The translations under genes were made by a program, and so were the position numbers. Under the pieces are notes generated by a model that saw nothing but the letters and a program-made list of their open reading frames with translations, had not been told where the DNA came from and made no database searches. Below are positions 53,001 to 63,262 of a stretch of DNA of 64,000 bases, piece by piece. Origin of the DNA: Alviniconcha marisindica (Eukaryota > Mollusca > Gastropoda > Provannidae); contig JABMCL010000958.1 of the NCBI GenBank assembly GCA_018857735.1, forward strand, positions 1,320,001 to 1,384,000, written 5' to 3'. How positions within the stretch are numbered: the stretch's first letter is position 1; each line of letters begins with the position of its first letter.

Positions 53001-56000
53001 TGCATCAGGGAGAGGGAGGGGGGTTACATGTAATTACTAATAACTCACATCCGTCTGAACTTTTTTCTATTTCTTGCTTCATGAATCTGTCCTTGCTCAT
53101 GTTTGAATCACTGAAGTAAAACTCCATCTGCAATGGAAACATCAGAATGATAGTTGCACACAAACACTCATGGGAAACAATTTTGCTGCGAAAAGCTGGT
53201 ATAGTGACTGTTTACATTAATTACTATGACTGTAGAACTAGAAGTAAGGTTTCTGTTTCCAAATCTGAATCTGAATTTGTAATTTCATCAAGCACACCTG
53301 CATGTTTTATTATCAAGAAATGAATGAAAGAAATACTGTATTTGAGTCGTATTAAGACTGATTTTAACCAACAGACTAAAAACTGTTAATGTTATTGATG
53401 TTTGTTGTTGTTTTTTAATTCAAAATAAAAAATCATGTATAATTTCAAATGAAATGGAGAAAAAGAGAAGAAAAAAAAGCACAGTAGCACTAGCAGGCCC
53501 ATTAGTAGTAGCACTACACAGATTCTGGGACATTCTCCAGGCTGTACAATTTTGTTTTCTTTAAGCACCCAGTTCCAGTGTTATTATCTTCTACTGCTAG
53601 TCACAGTAGTGGTGTACCACTTAGTATTACTACACATGTATACATCAAATGAGACTGATGACTACACTACAACACTTTTCTATTCCCATTTTGTATAGTA
53701 TAAAATGCACATCTCTAGGAACATGACTTGGTGTCACAGAGATAGTTCTAAAACAAAAACACTACAGACATACCACCACTAGTGTCAGAAAAACAAACAA
53801 AAAATCTTCAAAGTAATCAGTATAACTATAAGCAGCACTCATGAATCCATCATCACCAACATTGCCATTATTATCAATAATTTAAAAAAAACTAACTAAA
53901 AACTACACCTCATAGTAAAACATTTAAAATTTAATGGACACACTATTTCTATATTCTAATATTCTTAGTAATAATACATATATATGGGTTCTTCTTCAGT
54001 GCTGGTCCTAGTTAGGGGGAATCAGAGGTCAAAACTGAAATAGCTTACAGCTTATCCCAATTAGGCTTGTTGTGTTCCACATACATCCTATTTTAAGGCA
54101 CAATTAAAAGAAAAGCAGTTAGGACCCCGACTGCAAGTTAGGGTGGCTTCGAACATGTCCAAGTGGAGGGCATAAGCATGTTTCGGTGTGACATAAAAGT
54201 ATCATTATGTAATATTTAGAACATGGACCTTATTATTTCATAGAAAGGTTTTGAATAACAATCATTAGGAGTAACTAAGTGCAATTTTTAAGAGGGTTCA
54301 TCCACTTGAGAGTAGAACAGCCTACCCGCAAAATTGTGACACTGAAACATGCGTAAATGGAAAGAAAAGTTTTTCCTTCAAGATCAAACAAGCACCATGG
54401 ATCATGCACAAGTATTTATTCTTGTTAGTTTTGATGCCGTGGACATATTCCAAAGTAATATTGGAACACTTCCTCAACTTCGGATGTTCATTGAATTGTA
54501 ATGCATGTTTCACGTGACATGTAACGTATGTTCCACGTAACATTCAATAATCACTCAGTTGGAAACTGTTAAAAGCATGTAGAAAATGTATTTTTTCAGA
54601 GTATTTGTACACATTACATGTAAGTAAGCATTTGTTTTTAGTTTGACAAGTTTTTTTTTATAGTTTGACAAGTATTGTTTATATGAAAAAGAAAAAAATT
54701 ATGAGCATTACTAGTACAGTAATGTTTACATGAATTGACTGAAACTTAACATGAAAATGTAATCAATCAACTGTTCTCATGCAAAACAATGACAACTTCA
54801 AGCAACTTTTATTCAGTAAAAAACCCAACTGCATTTGACACCAGTCTGTAGTAGCTTAGTTTTGTAAGCTAATCAGCAGGCACCCAAGGGATGTCATCAG
54901 TTGCAGGGAACGAGAAGCTGCTCTGATTTTCACGCAGGAACTTTATCTGCACTTCTCCAGATGAAGCCTTGTAGTCTAGAACCTAGATTTAACAGAGCCA
55001 ACAAGTGAAATCACAGCACAAGTTGCACTTGCAGTCCACATCACATTCAGAGACAGCAATCAAAGTTGGAGGAAATGGAAAAACAAAATGTAGTAAACTA
55101 GTACATATAGTATACTGCCTCAGACCCCTGTCTTTTTCATGAATGCTAATGCACCCCCCCACCCCCACCCCAGGAACCAAACAAAACAAACAAAAAACAT
55201 GAATAAGAAAAAAGAAAAAAAGTACAGTTCTACTCAGTATATTGATATTATTAATATTATGTTGAATTCTTTCCAGCTTAAATTAGTAAAGTTTACTAAA
55301 AATGAACAAAACAAAAAACCTCTGCAAGCAGACCATGTCACTGCTAAAACAGGACAGAAGAAACAACAATAAAAATTCCAAACAAAAACTCTGCAAGCAC
55401 ACCATGTCGTTAAGTCTATCGTTTCTAGTCCGATAGAAGATGGCAAATTTAAATCAAAAGAATCTCAAAGTTACATCATCATTAATACTGTAACTGTAGC
55501 ACAATCTCAGTTTCACAAAGAAATCAAAACAAAGTAGGGAAGATTTGTTTAACGCATGTTCTGCAACATGATGATACAACGCACGTTTTGTGTGACAGAA
55601 TCAACTTCTGTCCGGTTCCATGTCACCAGAAACAAATGTTATGTTTTGACCAATTCTTCTCTCCTTGTTCATGGACTGAGAAATAATTTGAAATGACTGC
55701 AACCATTACTAAACATGTTTGTTTTTGATCCTACGTATGCCTACTTTTTGGTAATTGTGGTTCCTAACCATGAAATAATGATTTGGCAAGAAATGCATGT
55801 TTCATGTGACAAAATGGAGATGAGCCTGTAAGACTAAGAGAGTGCATCGAACACACTGAACGATGTATTTATAAATAAAGAGTGCTACTGTATAAAATAC
55901 TAGTCTGAAACGATCAAGTAACTATAACTGCTTGGAATTTCACCTACCTGTGTCATTGGTAGCCTTCAAATTGGGTGAAATCGTGTGCTAGCAGACAATG

Positions 56001-57044
56001 ATGACAGCCAGTCAACACATGTTTCTCCTGTGTCAGAGGTAAAAGCGCCCAATCACAAATTCCGTGCTTATCACATGACACAACGTCATCAATGTGTGTG
56101 TAGATGCCAATGGTACGTTTGAAAATCACGGTTAGAATTTTAAAAAATCCTTTGTTGGATTTGTTTCGCAAATTTTTGTTGTTGCCATGATGGATGCTTC
56201 CCCTGACGCAAAATTTTCATTACATTTCTAATGCATTTTAGGAAATAATATGGCAACTTTGGTGTTCAAATCTCGGCATCGATAGTGCTTTGTTATTTAT
56301 AGCAGTAGTGTTTTCCCCGGTTCGCATTGTTGATCTTGTGCAAGTTGGAAGTGAACGCATGTTTCATGACGTGACCAGTCATGAAACATGCGTTATGCTC
56401 ACTTTCAACTATCATTGTTGTACACAGACATATTCAGCAGTCCCGAAATTAGCTGTCTGGAACTTTTGCATGTTGCAACTTTGCAAACAAATTAGATATA
56501 TGTCTGAATATTTTCGTTTGGCATGAAGTAGCTTCCAACACAAGCAGTAGGGTATCGTCATTCCCGTTTTTGGCCACCATTTCTGCGTGACATGGGAATT
56601 TATTTTGCTAATAAAAAATAAACAAAACATTTTTTTCTCCACCATATTGCTCTCATTGCTTCTTGGGTGTATAACAAAGGGAATTTTCTCCATTTGGTAT
56701 GAAAAAAAGGAACTGATTTACAACAAAACTGTTGCAACGTGAGTGACTACCAATTAGGACCAGCATTGAAGAAGAACCCATATATATATAATTATAATGC
56801 TTAATGAATCTTGAGTGTGTAAACATCTCACCTGAGCTTTCAACTGCTTTATGACTCCTTTCAACCTCTTCCTGGGTTTCTTCTGAGGGGCTTCTGCAAT
56901 GTGATCTTCCTCCTGCTGAAATGTCACCTGCTTTACCTTGGGCTCTTCTGCCTGTCCTTCATTTGTCTTCTCCATTTTTCCCAGGCTGCCATCCGTCTCC
57001 ATCTCTTCGCTTTGTTTTTTTGTCTCTCCTATTGGATCCTCCAT
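42951..57044 (-). CDS. LARP7: La-related protein 7 (LARP7), complete, 12 coding exons
   Basis: LARP7 binds the U-rich 3' end of 7SK RNA and keeps the 7SK-P-TEFb complex stable in the nucleus. Exons in transcript order are 57044-56832, 53127-53049, 52234-52134, 51576-51490, 50794-50630, 49794-49677, 48621-47538, 47088-46946, 46302-46211, 45363-45219, 43605-43511 and 43076-42951. They sum to 2,448 nt, giving 815 residues plus TGA. The human protein is about 580 residues; the extra length is in the linker exon. Domain order is La motif, RRM1, charged linker and xRRM, followed by a basic tail. The ATG at 57044 directly follows an AG, so a 5' non-coding exon upstream is likely. The donor after 51490 is GTCAGA, which is unusual. 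Confidence 0.95.
44503..44897. mobile_element. MITE-like element with 20-bp terminal inverted repeats
   Basis: The left end AATAGACGATTTCCGGAAAT (44503-44522) and right end ATTTCTGAAAATCGTCTATT (44878-44897) are complementary at 18 of 20 positions. The interior has no transposase. It contains a perfect 20-bp palindrome at 44824-44843. It lies in a LARP7 intron. Confidence 0.6.
45106..45157 (-). repeat. CA microsatellite (TG on the LARP7 sense strand)
   Basis: About 25 CA units on the + strand, in the LARP7 intron after exon 45219-45363 in transcript order. Confidence 0.95.
46137..46200. repeat. 33-bp tandem duplication
   Basis: AATGCAGAGGCAAGCCCCAA plus AACAAGTCTTTTA occurs twice in succession, ending about 10 bases before the donor of LARP7 exon 46211-46302. 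Confidence 0.85.
47040..47270 (-). repeat. Acceptor-edge array of LARP7 exon 46946-47088
   Basis: On the + strand TTCATGTTGGTTCTCTGCTG continues to CTCCACTCTTTCCTGAAA, first as the exon edge and then as two more copies ending near 47172 and 47270. On the transcribed strand each copy has an acceptor-like TTTCAGGAAAGAG. Confidence 0.8.
47538..48621 (-). CDS. LARP7: LARP7 giant linker exon (361 residues, low complexity)
   Basis: This one exon is 1,084 nt and reads [11 protein letters not shown], then long stretches rich in K, S, E and D with many KKSKK and KRKR clusters. The middle has imperfect short repeats such as [21 protein letters not shown] and SDEDGQE. It ends [11 protein letters not shown], which matches the human LARP7 stretch just before KEW. 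The linker is probably disordered, nuclear and heavily phosphorylated. It is much longer than in vertebrates. Confidence 0.93.
49677..51576 (-). CDS. LARP7: LARP7 RRM1 (exons 51576-51490, 50794-50630, 49794-49677)
   Basis: The sequence [17 protein letters not shown] leads into TVYV, which is RNP2. The next exon has [14 protein letters not shown] and RNP1 as KGFAFVEF, then EEAAKAVE and VLNHVPEKK. This is the canonical La-module RRM next to the La motif. It covers about residues 156-235, followed by the first basic linker residues. Confidence 0.95.
49938..50000 (-). repeat. CA microsatellite (TG on the LARP7 sense strand)
   Basis: About 31 CA units on the + strand, about 140 bases upstream of the acceptor of LARP7 exon 49677-49794 in transcript direction. 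Confidence 0.95.
51395..51515 (-). repeat. Duplicated donor edge of LARP7 exon 51490-51576
   Basis: The exon donor context on the + strand, TTTGAATCTGACCACATAGA followed by CAGTCCTGGC, has a second copy at about 51403-51428 reading TTTAAATCTGATCACACAGG CAGTCCTGGC. Confidence 0.7.
51640..52140 (-). repeat. Donor-edge array of LARP7 exon 52134-52234
   Basis: Five units of about 105-120 bp contain GGCATGTACTGGGAAAAATA, CCAGCATGCT, TCACTCACTTCCAGAAAC and a CTGACCCTCAACTTTCACC block. The rightmost TCACTCACTTCCAG is the true exon donor (CTGGAA|GTGAGTGA on the - strand). Confidence 0.8.
52134..57044 (-). CDS. LARP7: LARP7 N-terminus and La motif (exons 57044-56832, 53127-53049, 52234-52134)
   Basis: Exon 1 codes an acidic N-terminus ([14 protein letters not shown]) and ends GVIKQLKAQ. 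The La motif follows: the Q before the splice, then [35 protein letters not shown] and [13 protein letters not shown]. The conserved aromatic and acidic residues that hold the 3'-UUU-OH end in La proteins (Q, F/Y, D, F) are present. It spans roughly residues 70-131. The intron 53128-56831 is the largest in this gene and holds a degenerate mobile element. Confidence 0.93.
54330..56400. repeat. Region with repeated GCATGTTTCA-CGTGAC motifs, probable mobile element remnant
   Basis: The motif GCATGTTTCAYGTGAC or its variants occurs at 54336-54355 (inverted), 54501-54520, 54521-54540, 55551-55570, 55579-55597, 55791-55810 and 56013-56036. At 56354-56394 it forms a perfect 17-bp inverted repeat. 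Such clustered motifs resemble subterminal repeats of DNA transposons. Confidence 0.45.
54869..54982 (-). pseudogene. Orphan terminal exon, possibly from a transposon gene
   Basis: After an acceptor-like AATCTAG the - strand reads [15 protein letters not shown], then [17 protein letters not shown] and TAG, 37 residues. The ending (FSFP..DDI.WVP) reminds me of uncharacterised invertebrate transposon-borne proteins. I find no matching upstream exon. It lies inside the large LARP7 intron. Confidence 0.35.
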
Positions 57045-58210
57045 CTATTAATTTGTATATATGTCTGGAAGTGAAATTGTGCAAATGAAAACCAACAAAC
57101 TATAGACCAACATACTATTGTCCTTATTCAGGGCTGTATTTGATGTCATTGCAAAGTAATGTAAAGTTCTGAGTCTTTCTTTCTTAAAGTTAAATGCTTC
57201 CCCCCCCCCCCCTGTTTTCTTTCCCTCCCTCTGTATGTCTATCTGTCTGTCTCTCTTTCAGTCTTTGTAAAATAATTTGAAGATACAGGTGTCAATGGTC
57301 TCAGAGCAAACACTTTTAAGAACTTGCTTACATGCTTGCATGTATGCAAGACACTGCACCATCAGTAAACAGCCCAGTACAACTACAAGTATCACAACCT
57401 TCTAGTTCTACAAAAATGTTCAACTGTTGTCCCATTCATGATTCATCACTTCTCTTAGTCTTACTGCTTGTTTTAATTTATTTGACATCTTGAGATCGTC
57501 ATACCCCACTGAATTTGAAAACAGTGATGCTGATAACATTAAGTTAACAATAACAGTCAGTAGGATAATAACACTAACAGTACAAGATTAAGAACATTAT
57601 TATAATAAAGCATCCACAAAACGCTACAATCATGCTGATCCTCCTGAATGGAAGGTGATTACTGTTTAAACCTTCAAGGATATTTTAAAGAAAGGGACTA
57701 AAACTGCCAGGCATACATGATGTAAATAGTACTTATCATTATACGCGTGTAACTGTAACTGTAACTGTAAGCCTTCATCAAGACCAAAACGCTCCACTGC
57801 GTGAGCCGTGCCCAGTATCTGAAAGAACTTGATGTAATTGAAAATTATATATAATTATTACAAGATGTTTCCAATAAAACCTTAAAAAATTATGGCGTAA
57901 CTACATAACTGAACAGTTAGGAAACAAGTATATGACATACAAAACCCTCCAAACGCCGAACAATCCCCTCAAACTGAACAAGAACACTTAAAATCGAAAG
58001 CGCATTTGAAGTGCCTGCCGGAAGTGAATGAAACCTGAAGAATACAAAACGAAGTCTGTGATTGGCTAGAGTGTGGCTATAAGCCAACCATAGAGCGTTT
58101 TGAAAACTGAAGTCTGTGGTTTACAAAATGGCGGCCTAACTTTACGTCTGAGTGCCCTAGGAACCATGAAGTTGCAATTTACATGCAAAAGATAGCAAAG
58201 AACCGTTAAA
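57045..58210. promoter_or_regulatory. Probable divergent promoter between LARP7 and the ankyrin-type gene
   Basis: The two start codons face away from each other, 1,166 bp apart. Close to the right-hand gene there is an ETS-type CCGGAAGTG (58018-58026), an inverted CCAAT element GATTGG (about 58061-58066) and a YY1-type AAAATGGCGGC (58125-58135). Such motifs are typical of TATA-less housekeeping promoters. Transcription starts are not known. Confidence 0.5.
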
Positions 58211-58358
58211 ATGGCAGGGTCAGTGATCCCTTCCAATGGCCCAGTGCCACTAGCTCCCACTGTTGCATACAACGTGGTTATGAATGCCGTTTCCAGTGGA
58301 GACATTGAAACAGTTCGCCAGTGTATTGTACAAGAACCGGAATTAGTAAACACTTTTG
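58211..58358 (+). CDS. First coding exon of an ankyrin-repeat-like protein (partial)
   Basis: The ATG at 58211 has a good context (AAAATGG). The exon codes MAGSVIPSNGPVPLAPTVAY followed by VVMNAVSSGDIETVRQCI and EPELVNTF. The second part looks like the first helices of an ankyrin repeat (A..GD.E.V+..+...P.L.N). It ends one base into a codon at a GTAAGC donor. No continuing exon is visible up to 64000, so intron 1 exceeds 5.6 kb. I cannot name the gene. An ORF reading through the donor is only 90 residues and unlikely. Confidence 0.55.
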
Positions 58359-60609
58359 GTAAGCCGGGACGATTACAAAACTTTGGACAGCATAAAATTG
58401 TATATAAATGTATGTCCATTTATTTTTATTGGGTAATGTCGGTAATATCCAAGGAGGCGGTCGGAAATTCCGGGGACATTTGAAATGCCATTTTTGGTCA
58501 CAAATATTAAAATCAGACGTACTATACTAATCTACTAATGTACTATGCATTTTGCTTAATGACCTCAGATACTAAATAGTAACAAGCATAATTATAAATT
58601 ATTATAAGGGGCAATAAAAAATCAAGCAAGCAAGTCCATATCTGTAATCAAGCAAGCAAGTCCATATCTGTAATCAAGCAAGCAAGTCCATATCTGTAAT
58701 CGAGCAAATGAAGCCAAAGTTACAGGTGCATATCTTTTTAAAATGTGGTGCATGGTATTTGGTGCATGTGCGTAGGGAGGCCCAACGCATCTTGGTCAAG
58801 CTGTGGTGTTTTTTGTGAATTTAAACTCAAAGCGAAATTTTTGTTCTTGTCAATAAAATATTGAAAAAGACATGAATGTGATCTGTGTTGTCTGCTTGTT
58901 CACTGTTTCAAATTTGAAAGGTGTGTGACATTTTGGTTTGACAGAGAAAGCATTATTCCACTTCCAGTCAAAATTTATATATTATATATAATATACAATG
59001 TAGAAGCACTGATGAGTCATGTCCTCCAGTGAAATTTGCAGATAATCATGATACATGTAACCGAGTGCATTGTGTGTCCAGGGCCATGACCCTTTTTTTC
59101 TTTCCTTTCATCCTTTCTCTTTTTTGACTGGGTGGGAATTTTATGGCCCCAATTATCTAAAGTGTTAAAACTTGTGCACTGGGCCAGCAGCAGCCCTTTT
59201 CCCTCAGTGTCCCTGCAGACAGGTTGTTTGTTTGCTGTTGCAGCCTGTGTTCATGTGTTCATCTCAGGGGAGAGTGTAAGTAGTTATTTTTCTATGGCTT
59301 GTTCTGTTGTTTCTCATTGATGTATGATGTATGTTACCATGTTCACAATGTGCCTTGATTTTGGTTCCAACATATGAGAAATTTTGGCGTGATTGCCACG
59401 GCTTGATTGCAGCCATGGCATTAGTGTACATTGTATGTGTGTTCAAATTTCAAGCCTTTATGCTGCGAAGTGACCAGCACTTCCATCATGCATACAGCTA
59501 ATCCTGGTTAGCTGATATTCATGTAGCGAGTGTGTTATTTTGCCATTCTTGGATGTTCAGTTAGAGTGATGCTTTGCCGATGTAAAGTTATCCCTCAGTA
59601 AAGTATGGTTCCTTTGTGTGGCTGTGCAGATCTCTGTGCGGCATAACTTATTTGTTTAGTTTCTTTCTGATCTATTTTCTACATGAAATCGGTGATATAT
59701 CATTGCTAACACTTTAAAGATGTTGACTTCATAAGTTGTCGAATGTTCATTTTAATAGTTGAATATGGTCTAGTGTGTAGGGGTGATTGTATAAACTGTG
59801 ACACATGTCATTTCTGTTTTGATCCGGCTTTTGTATGGCCGAGTCTTGGGCGCGCAGACTTTCACTCTGCTTAGCTTGTAAACCCTTTCCGAGTCTTTGT
59901 GTCAGTACCCGAACATGCTGGTGATGCGCAACAGTAGTGGCAACTAGGTTTTTGTCTCTGTTCACTAACCGAGCAGACAGACGCAGCCAGATCAGCGGCT
60001 TAGATTCTTGATGCGCTACCTGCATCAGTAAGAGTCTAAGACCCTTGACGTTGTTCACAGATGTGCTCTACTAGTCATTAACAGTGACATGCTGTAGCCC
60101 TTTTGTACACATGTTGAGTAACGAGGCTGACTTCCTCCCGCTCATGGCATGGTCCCAAGTGCCACCCGTGTCACTGTCCGTCTTGTTGTGCTTAAGTGGA
60201 GCTGCTGTAACAGTTATCTCACTCAGTCTTCCTGTTTAGTTAAGAATGATCTTGGTAATCCATATTTTTCACTGTTAGTGTTACTTTATTGTATACCATT
60301 ATATACTGGGAGTTCACCAGTTAATTGACTGGCCGTCTCTTGTACACAATTTATGTGCTTGATTATTAATCATTTTGTCACAGTAACCTACAGGAAAACT
60401 ACATGGTTACTGTATTTATTAGATAACTGCTGTTTAGTCTTTACGTTTGCTTTTATGTTCTAAATGTTTTGTTTGCTTGTGTCTTTTCCATCACAGACAC
60501 TGTTTCCTGGTTGGTGTAAATAAAAGTTATGTTATACTTATAGCAACCATTGACTTGTCTCTTCATTCATGCTTCCAACCTGCTTCCCTCACTCCCCACC
60601 CCACTTCCC
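58359..60609 (+). other. Intron 1 of the ankyrin-type gene, no exon seen
   Basis: I see no ankyrin coding exon here. It contains a 26-bp repeat, three copies of about CAAGCAAGTCCATATCTGTAA, at 58622-58702. A 30-bp stretch at 58931-58960 recurs in the LINE tail. The remainder is unrecognised AT-rich sequence. Confidence 0.5.
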
Positions 60610-61630
60610 TACATGTATACAGAACTGGTTGGAAAAATTACTAATGATGAAGATGCACTATACCACCAGCAGATTGAAAACTTTGTGAATTGGTGCGATA
60701 AAAATTACTTGTATTTGATTCTTGAATGTTTCCAAAACGAAAGAAATATGCATTGATTTTAGGAAGAATCAAGGATGCCCCAAACCAGTCTACATTAAAG
60801 GAGAAGCAGTGGAGAGAGTAAATATAAGTACTTAGGTGTGGTTCTTGATAGTAAATTGAACTGGAAAGAGAACATCAACTCTGCTGAAAAAAAAGTGAAC
60901 TTGAGAATGTATTGCATGAGAAAGCTGAAATCATTTGGAGTAAATTCAGATATGCTAGTAACTTTTTATAATGCTGTAATATGTAGTATTATTATGTTTG
61001 GTTCTGTCTGTGGGGTGGGAATATTTCAAAATTAGATAGAGGGAGGTTGGAAAAGATTGTAAGAAAAGCAGGTCATGTTGTGGGAAAGCCACTGGACAGT
61101 TTTAAGACTTCACATGAAAAGTTACTTTACAGAAGACTAATGCAAATATTAAATGACCCTTCACACCCAGTGAGACACTACTTTGATAGCAGACGTAGCA
61201 AAAGGAGTGGAAGATTTTTACTTCCAACAACAAATACAAACCATTATAAAGCCTCGTTTTTACCCTCAGCTCTGTCAGTTTTTAATGAAAATTATACCAG
61301 TCATTAACTGAGTGTGCGCATGCGTCAAGACGTCTGTTGAGGATGATAACTTTCTAAGGGAGGGTTGGGGATGTGTGAACCTAATGAATTTTGTTTGAGA
61401 GTTTTTACGTTTTGGTTTGACAGAGAAAGCATTATTCCAGGTTATTTTGGGTTTGCTAGGTATTAGCATTAGATCATTCCTATTAGTGTATACAGATTGA
61501 GAGAAAGGGGTGTATGTCTAAGAGTGTATGTGCGTGTGTTTCATGACTTAGAATTGAGATATATGCTTCTTTGTTGTTGAACGACAGCTTTAATTTCCCG
61601 CTGGGATGAATAAAGTATATTGTTATTGTT
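60610..61630 (+). mobile_element. Decayed 5'-truncated non-LTR retrotransposon (LINE)
   Basis: Translation in three broken frames gives reverse-transcriptase C-terminal landmarks: FVNWCDKNYLYL, YLGVVLDSKLNWKENI, KLKSFGVNSDMLVTFYNAVI, KIVRKAGHVVG, RSGRFLLPTTNTNHYKASF and LPSALSVFNEN. These fit Jockey/CR1-like LINEs. There is a frameshift near 60740-60830 and a stop near 61035. The 3' end closes with GGGATGAATAAAGTATATTG near 61600. It sits in intron 1 of the ankyrin-type gene and is not functional. Confidence 0.85.
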
Positions 61631-61849
61631 ACATTTCTGTCACGAGATATGAACCTGTGAATGTGGCTCCGTGCACTGTTTTACAACACTGGACTTTGCA
61701 CTGATGATGATGATGTGGGGCTTCATGATGTGGGGCTGCTAGTAATATGCAGTTAAATCTTGGCTGATGGCACCGCGAGCTGAATAGACCCATCCACAGC
61801 CCTGCCCCTTTCCCGCTGTTATCGGGAGGTATCACAAGTGGCGGCTGGC

Positions 61850-62135
61850 AAGAGGGCTTGTGAGCTGGTTTAAAGCAGAATGGCCTCGGCTCGATTCCAC
61901 TTCAGCTCTCCTTTTTCTTCAAAAAGGTTGTGGTTTGTGGACACAGTCTTGTTGTGACTTTGTCCCTCACAATGAATGAAACATTAAAATGGCTCTCATC
62001 ACTGCCCATCTTAATGCAGGAGTCATTCTGGTGGTGACAGTGTAGCAATAGGTATATAATCTCCCTCCTCCCCCTTCTCCCCATCCCTAATAAGCCTTAC
62101 GATTTCTGTGGAAGTTAAGCACCATGTTTACCAAA
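61850..62135 (+). repeat. SINE-like repeat, family A copy 3
   Basis: Read forward, this copy starts with a tRNA-like GGCTCGATTCC (61888-61898). It continues TTGTGGTTTGTGGACACAGT, CATCACTGCCCATCTTAATG and CTGGTGGTGACAGTGTAGC, and ends CCCTAATAAGCCTTACGA and GTTAAGCACCATG. It is the reverse complement of the arrangement in the two copies near the left edge. Confidence 0.7.
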
Positions 62136-63091
62136 GGACTTCCACTAGGAAAGCGACCGATTTACTGTGGTCATTTCAGTCCAGATAACATGTCACATTT
62201 CTTTCCTGCCTGACATTGACAGTGAGAAGATTTCCTAAACTACAATAGGGGCATGGACAGATACTTTTTGTTTTGTTTTTGATGATATCAAAGTGTTTGA
62301 ACCAAGCGAAGAAGTAGACTTGACTGTGGAAATGACAGTCTGATGCTACAGATGATGTGAAAGGACGAAGCTCCAGATAGACTTTCCGGTTTGATTTGGA
62401 CACTACTCAAGACAGAAAATCACTGAATATCCGACACTACGCGCTGTTGACATAAAAATGACTCAAGGGGTAGACTGACACCCTAAAAACCAAAACAAGC
62501 ACTAAGCAGAGAAAGAAACTGAACACAGATGCCTGCAGCAAAAAAAAACAAAAAAACAAAACAAGAAAGAAGCCAACATAAGCCTGTAGCAAAATTATAA
62601 AGAAAGACAAATCAACACAAATGTGAGAGTTAAATTAAAAATGGCTACCCTAATCAGGCAAGCATTGAAACAATTGAAACCGAATGGCCAGATGGAAGGG
62701 ATGGTCAAAATGACAAAGAAAGACCAAGGAGAAAGAGGGATGGAAAAAAGTCCATTACTCCCACCTGATCGAAAACCATACATCGTAACTAACAGTCTCT
62801 GACAGCGTGCAATGTGACAAAGGCTAGAAACGCATAATCCATGCACATAATGCAAACCACACAAAGATGCTAACAGCCACTGGACAATAGACGGTCATGA
62901 AGTACCCATAATTTTTTAATTTTTTTAATCAAGTTGTCTCGACTAGCGAGGCACCTCGAGGTTACTCCCATCACCCCCACATCGAAAAAGAATGAAACAA
63001 CTCAAGAAGCAAAAGGGAACACAGAGGAAAAACAAAAATAGTCGGAGTATACATATTATTTATACCAAGAACCTCACTGACCCAAACACGC

Positions 63092-63262
63092 AGATAGTTC
63101 AGGAGCTGTGTGAGAGTCGAGGTGGCCGTCCTGAGCTGTCCGTCCAACTGAGCCTTCCAGTTTCCGTGGACGTAAAGAATTATTGAACCGTGCTTTGGCA
63201 TTGGTCACAACTTGTCCCTAATATGTCAACTGACATCTGAGGACATTAAGCATCACTTCATC
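63092..63262 (+). repeat. SINE-like repeat, family B copy 1
   Basis: Landmarks are CAGGAGCTGTGTGAGAGTCG, GAGGTGGCCGTCCTGAGCTG, TTTCCGTGGACGTAAAG and GACATCTGAGGACATTAAGC. The same sequence, inverted, is at 28165-28330, and its first part is at 20990-21080. Confidence 0.65.

Noticed and set aside
58066..58419. A 117-residue - strand ORF over the divergent promoter
   Set aside because: It crosses the ETS and YY1-type promoter motifs and the opposite first exon, with no domain or splice support.
59747..60058. A 103-residue - strand ORF in the ankyrin-gene intron
   Set aside because: It shows no family motif. A small imperfect inverted repeat near 59995-60035 hints at a structured repeat rather than a gene.
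62595..62864. An 89-residue - strand ORF with hydrophobic segments
   Set aside because: Hydrophobic stretches arise from A-rich + strand repeats, and no start context or neighbouring exons support it.
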